Of a stretch of 64,000 nucleotides of DNA, positions 62,301-64,000 are shown one piece after another. The notes below the pieces were generated by a model. The model was not told the origin of the DNA. It made no database searches and was given only the letters and a program-made list of their open reading frames with translations. Within the stretch, counting starts at the first letter, position 1. Each line of letters opens with the position of its first letter. Source of the stretch: Bacteroidota bacterium (lineage in GTDB: Bacteria; Bacteroidota; Bacteroidia; Bacteroidales; SKPS01); the NCBI GenBank assembly GCA_022709695.1, contig JAKLII010000010.1, forward strand, positions 62,001-126,000, in the 5' to 3' direction. A program made the position numbers and the translations under genes.

Positions 62301-64000
62301 GACAGGTTCACGGTTCCTGGATATGTGGCATCCCCAACTGCCGAAGTGATGATCACGCTCGTGCTGTCACCTGTGGCCGACTGGAATGTAATGGTATTGG
62401 CTGCTGACACACCCGGCACATAGCCCATAATGATCTTCTCGTTGTAGGTTCCCGGTGCCACATTGAATATTACCGCACTATCAACCCCACAGGATATCAA
62501 CCCATTGATGGCACTGGCAAATGAGCTGAAATCCGCCCCTGTAGCGCCGATGGTATAGATGCCTTTCAGGGCCGAAGCACAGGCAACCAGGTTTTTGGTA
62601 AGGGTATCGTTATACGGGAACATGTCAGGCTGGCCGTTTGGCAGGCTTACCCATACCTTCAGGTCCGCCGGGCCGGCGGCGAAATTGTATGACCCGATGG
62701 TAACGTTAGCTTGCGTGGTATTGGTGAGCAAACTGCCTGTCCAGCTGTAAGGGGTTTGCAACACGCCATTTACCTGCCAGTTCACCTGTGCCGACGTCAT
62801 AGTCAGCAATCCCCCGTTCTTGATGGTAACCACAACCGGATTCAGGCCAACGGTTACGGGGGAATTCGGTGCAGTGATCGCTACGAGCCCGGCATCGTTA
62901 TTCAAGGGATCAAACTCATCAGCCCCAATGTCAGGTGCGGTAGCACTTCTGGGTTGTCCGTCGAAGTCTGTGGTAACATACCCCAGCGGTTTGGCAGCAG
63001 CGTTCAGGGATACTTCTGAAGTATGAAGGTTGAAAACAGAAGGATAGCTAGGATTGACCGAAATACTGTTGGTCTCCTTGCCACTTACAATCTTCAGTGC
63101 AGCCAGATCTGCCACATTGCCCCCCCAGTATGCCAGGGTTGAAGCCGTTGAAAAGAAATTGTTATAGTCTGTGGAATCGATGGCTGTTGAGGCGGCTATA
63201 TAGTACACCACTCCGCCACCTTGCATCATAATATTGTTATTCAGGTACTTGTGTGCCCCACCTGAGGTCTGGTAAATACCACGTGAGGCGGTGCTCTGAT
63301 CAGCAATATGGATACTGTTGAATACAACTCTTACATCAGTACATGTTGTAAGATACATACCATAGGTCGTACCTGTTCCATTCTGCTTGCTGAGGAAATT
63401 GTTGGCGATCAGGCCAGGTGTACCGGAGGCAGCATTGAAATAACTGGCATACAGGCAATACCCGTAACTTGAATTGGAAAGCTGTACATCATTGGACAAC
63501 ACCTGCGACCTGTCATTATAACCGGTATAGATCCCATATGAATAGGTGTTCACTGCTGTTGCCAGATAATTACCTGAAATCACTGCTGAATCCTGGTAGT
63601 AGGAATAGATTCCATACAGGTAGAAACCTGTCAGGCGGTTTCCGGCTACTATGTTGCCCTTGGATTTGGAGGTAGAAGAGGATCCGTACACATAGATCGC
63701 CTGGTAACTGCCCTGGATGTTGTTGTTCAACACCTGGTTGTATTCACAACCGGTGTAAATGTACACTCCGTTTGCATAACTGCTGCTCACCGGATTACCG
63801 ATGATCAGACAGTTTTCAATGATATTGTTACTGGAATTGCTAAGCAGCTCAAAACCACGGCTATAGGTGGCAGTAGGTGATGACCTGATCGTCATCTTCC
63901 TGAACCTGAACCAGCTTGCACCCGTAAGTCGCACCACAAAATTATCCGTGGTTGAGGAGGCATTGTACTGCAGGGATACCTGGGTGCTGTCGTTGGCAGC
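59393..64000 (-). CDS. Giant secreted right-handed beta-helix protein with T9SS domain, partial
   Basis: At least 1535 residues are visible; the frame is open through 64000, so the N-terminus and start lie outside. Two blocks of right-handed parallel beta-helix (about residues 20-320 and 480-890 of the visible part) show the repeating NxIxNNxxxG pattern with many Tyr and Asn; each is followed by DIDG-type GADEF pieces (APDIGADEFDP, APDIGADEFAP), so the segments look like an internal duplication. Then come several CARDB/Ig-like domains (about 900-1450), and a MAM- or jelly-roll-like region (about 1060-1250). The last ~80 residues are a T9SS sorting domain ending in KMVVRK. It is probably a surface adhesin or polysaccharide-binding protein. 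Confidence 0.88.
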   Translation of the reverse strand, partial: AANDSTQVSLQYNASSTTDNFVVRLTGASWFRFRKMTIRSSPTATYSRGFELLSNSSNNIIENCLIIGNPVSSSYANGVYIYTGCEYNQVLNNNIQGSYQAIYVYGSSSTSKSKGNIVAGNRLTGFYLYGIYSYYQDSAVISGNYLATAVNTYSYGIYTGYNDRSQVLSNDVQLSNSSYGYCLYASYFNAASGTPGLIANNFLSKQNGTGTTYGMYLTTCTDVRVVFNSIHIADQSTASRGIYQTSGGAHKYLNNNIMMQGGGVVYYIAASTAIDSTDYNNFFSTASTLAYWGGNVADLAALKIVSGKETNSISVNPSYPSVFNLHTSEVSLNAAAKPLGYVTTDFDGQPRSATAPDIGADEFDPLNNDAGLVAITAPNSPVTVGLNPVVVTIKNGGLLTMTSAQVNWQVNGVLQTPYSWTGSLLTNTTQANVTIGSYNFAAGPADLKVWVSLPNGQPDMFPYNDTLTKNLVACASALKGIYTIGATGADFSSFASAINGLISCGVDSAVIFNVAPGTYNEKIIMGYVPGVSAANTITFQSATGDSTSVIITSAVGDATYPGTVNLSGASYITFKSLTINATGTTNAYGVNIMNGSLYNRITNCVVTSPAISTSTIRSISITGGTLNHYNDVINCKVQGGYYGIYVYGSGSTSWIKGNVISGNEVSGTYYYPIYAYYTDSVQIVNNRVFGPGYDYNYGISFYYGNNAYRITGNRVEITTNSSSASYGIRDYYCNYYSYNANPSGYGIVANNFVSILGGSGTNYGLYAYYSNGTEYVFNTFNITGTGASGRALYQYNTASNSMGQKFYNNIFVNTGGGYAAYFNTPAQVVASDNNNYYTNTANFVYWGGNMANLAALQAVSAKDSNSVSVDPMFITPSNLHVMSPALNAAGKPYPAIMVDIDGEPRSTTAPDIGADEFAPNAKDAAMHAFISPSMSYGPAGSPFNIEVQFRNLGADTISAMDLGYIIGTGTPVTYAWSGTLAPNALGTYMFAAPVNLTAGTHPIKVYVDLATDADHTNDTLLMNYVVMPVVTPGWSDNFDQTSNYWATPGTLWQRGIPTATTINNAHSIPNVWATNLSGQYPNNANEFLISPYFDFSSLSGIDTAYIEFWHWVDVQANSDYCQVQYSKDSGSTWVNLGFYQDPYGTNWYNVVQNGVHFFSSTNTGWVNSKYKLDPNTFNQNNLVQFRFRFYSNASLNTYDGWAIDDFRVALPTVPNDVGITMINHPVNDTAAGSQVNVDVTIKNFGTNAQVMIPLVLKLNGVNVSTETWTGSLAGGASTTYAFVLPLTIPGTAYDICAATQLPGDAFPANDQSCKNYNALPAYHDVGVSMILAPWTDSLGQICFYEPATHPWYKKDMIVRIRNFGQNTQTSIPVKYTFLNGGLVMTGTWTGNMLSGDSADYLLPDQFPPNLGAQQVCVETNLTGDVMISNNKACKTYIGVLCIGADELDRNGFAVGQNIPNPASGNTLIPFMIPESGEVQILISDLPGKVMYREVLQKPAGEHTFELNVNHLSQGVYYYTLEYMGQRITRKMVVRK

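Overview
The window reads as chromosomal DNA of a member of the phylum Bacteroidota, most likely an anaerobic or facultative, Bacteroidales-like lineage. Evidence: promoters of the TTTG / TAnnTTTG type, the type IX secretion (T9SS) component PorQ and at least three large secreted proteins with T9SS C-terminal domains, Bacteroidota-restricted families (DUF2851, DUF4301, DUF5063, DUF4369/thioredoxin), an [FeFe]-hydrogenase maturase HydF, a hexameric-type glutamate dehydrogenase, split transketolase subunits and a proton-pumping pyrophosphatase. No phage, IS transposase, CRISPR array or rRNA operon was seen.

Layout. 1-4000 (minus): helix-hairpin-helix protein (cut by the window start, TTG start), Na+/alanine symporter, DUF2851 protein. 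4000-6500 (plus): small coiled-coil protein, zapA, a structured RNA candidate, rny. 6500-9170 (minus): aspA-hydF. 9270-14850 (plus): a tightly coupled run dapD, GT9 glycosyltransferase, sua5/ywlC-like, cca, miaA, ispH, then rpsA with its own promoter and terminator. 17542-19632: TPR membrane protein. 19800-22900: an A/T-richer accessory pocket (toroid-fold protein, lipoprotein, an uncertain ORF, a cluster of REP-like palindromes). 22900-30300: BadF-type sugar kinase, secreted M4 peptidase, membrane-anchored spermidine-synthase-like protein, PorQ. 30480-36140: gdhA, Crp/Fnr regulator, two-receiver-domain/PPDK-N protein. 36140-41300: candidate small RNA, VIT/vWA/TPR protein, a membrane protein, DUF456 protein. 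41600-44700: unknown protein plus H+-pyrophosphatase. 45195-47390: secreted subtilase. 47750-54450: split transketolase, M15 peptidase, ugd, rfbD, phosphoglucomutase. 54470-58950: lipoproteins, DUF5063, thioredoxin-like protein, DUF4301. 59138-59335: two tRNA-Leu genes. 59393-64000: giant T9SS beta-helix protein cut by the window end.

How it fits together. The dapD-to-ispH run couples lysine/peptidoglycan precursor, envelope sugar, tRNA modification or maturation and isoprenoid genes by 0-17 base overlaps. ugd-rfbD-pgm supply activated sugars for surface polysaccharide. PorQ lies between secreted-protein genes and the M4 and S8 peptidases and the beta-helix protein are probable T9SS cargo. 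Intergenic DNA is rich in short tandem repeats (7-8 base units), REP-like palindromes and degenerate dispersed repeats.

Most notable non-coding signals: an apparently free-standing small RNA with promoter and GCAA-loop terminator at 36323-36491, a structured RNA between zapA and rny, and three helically phased TTTAAGAA boxes at 39909-39946. All functional names are from reading motifs by eye; no database search was possible.
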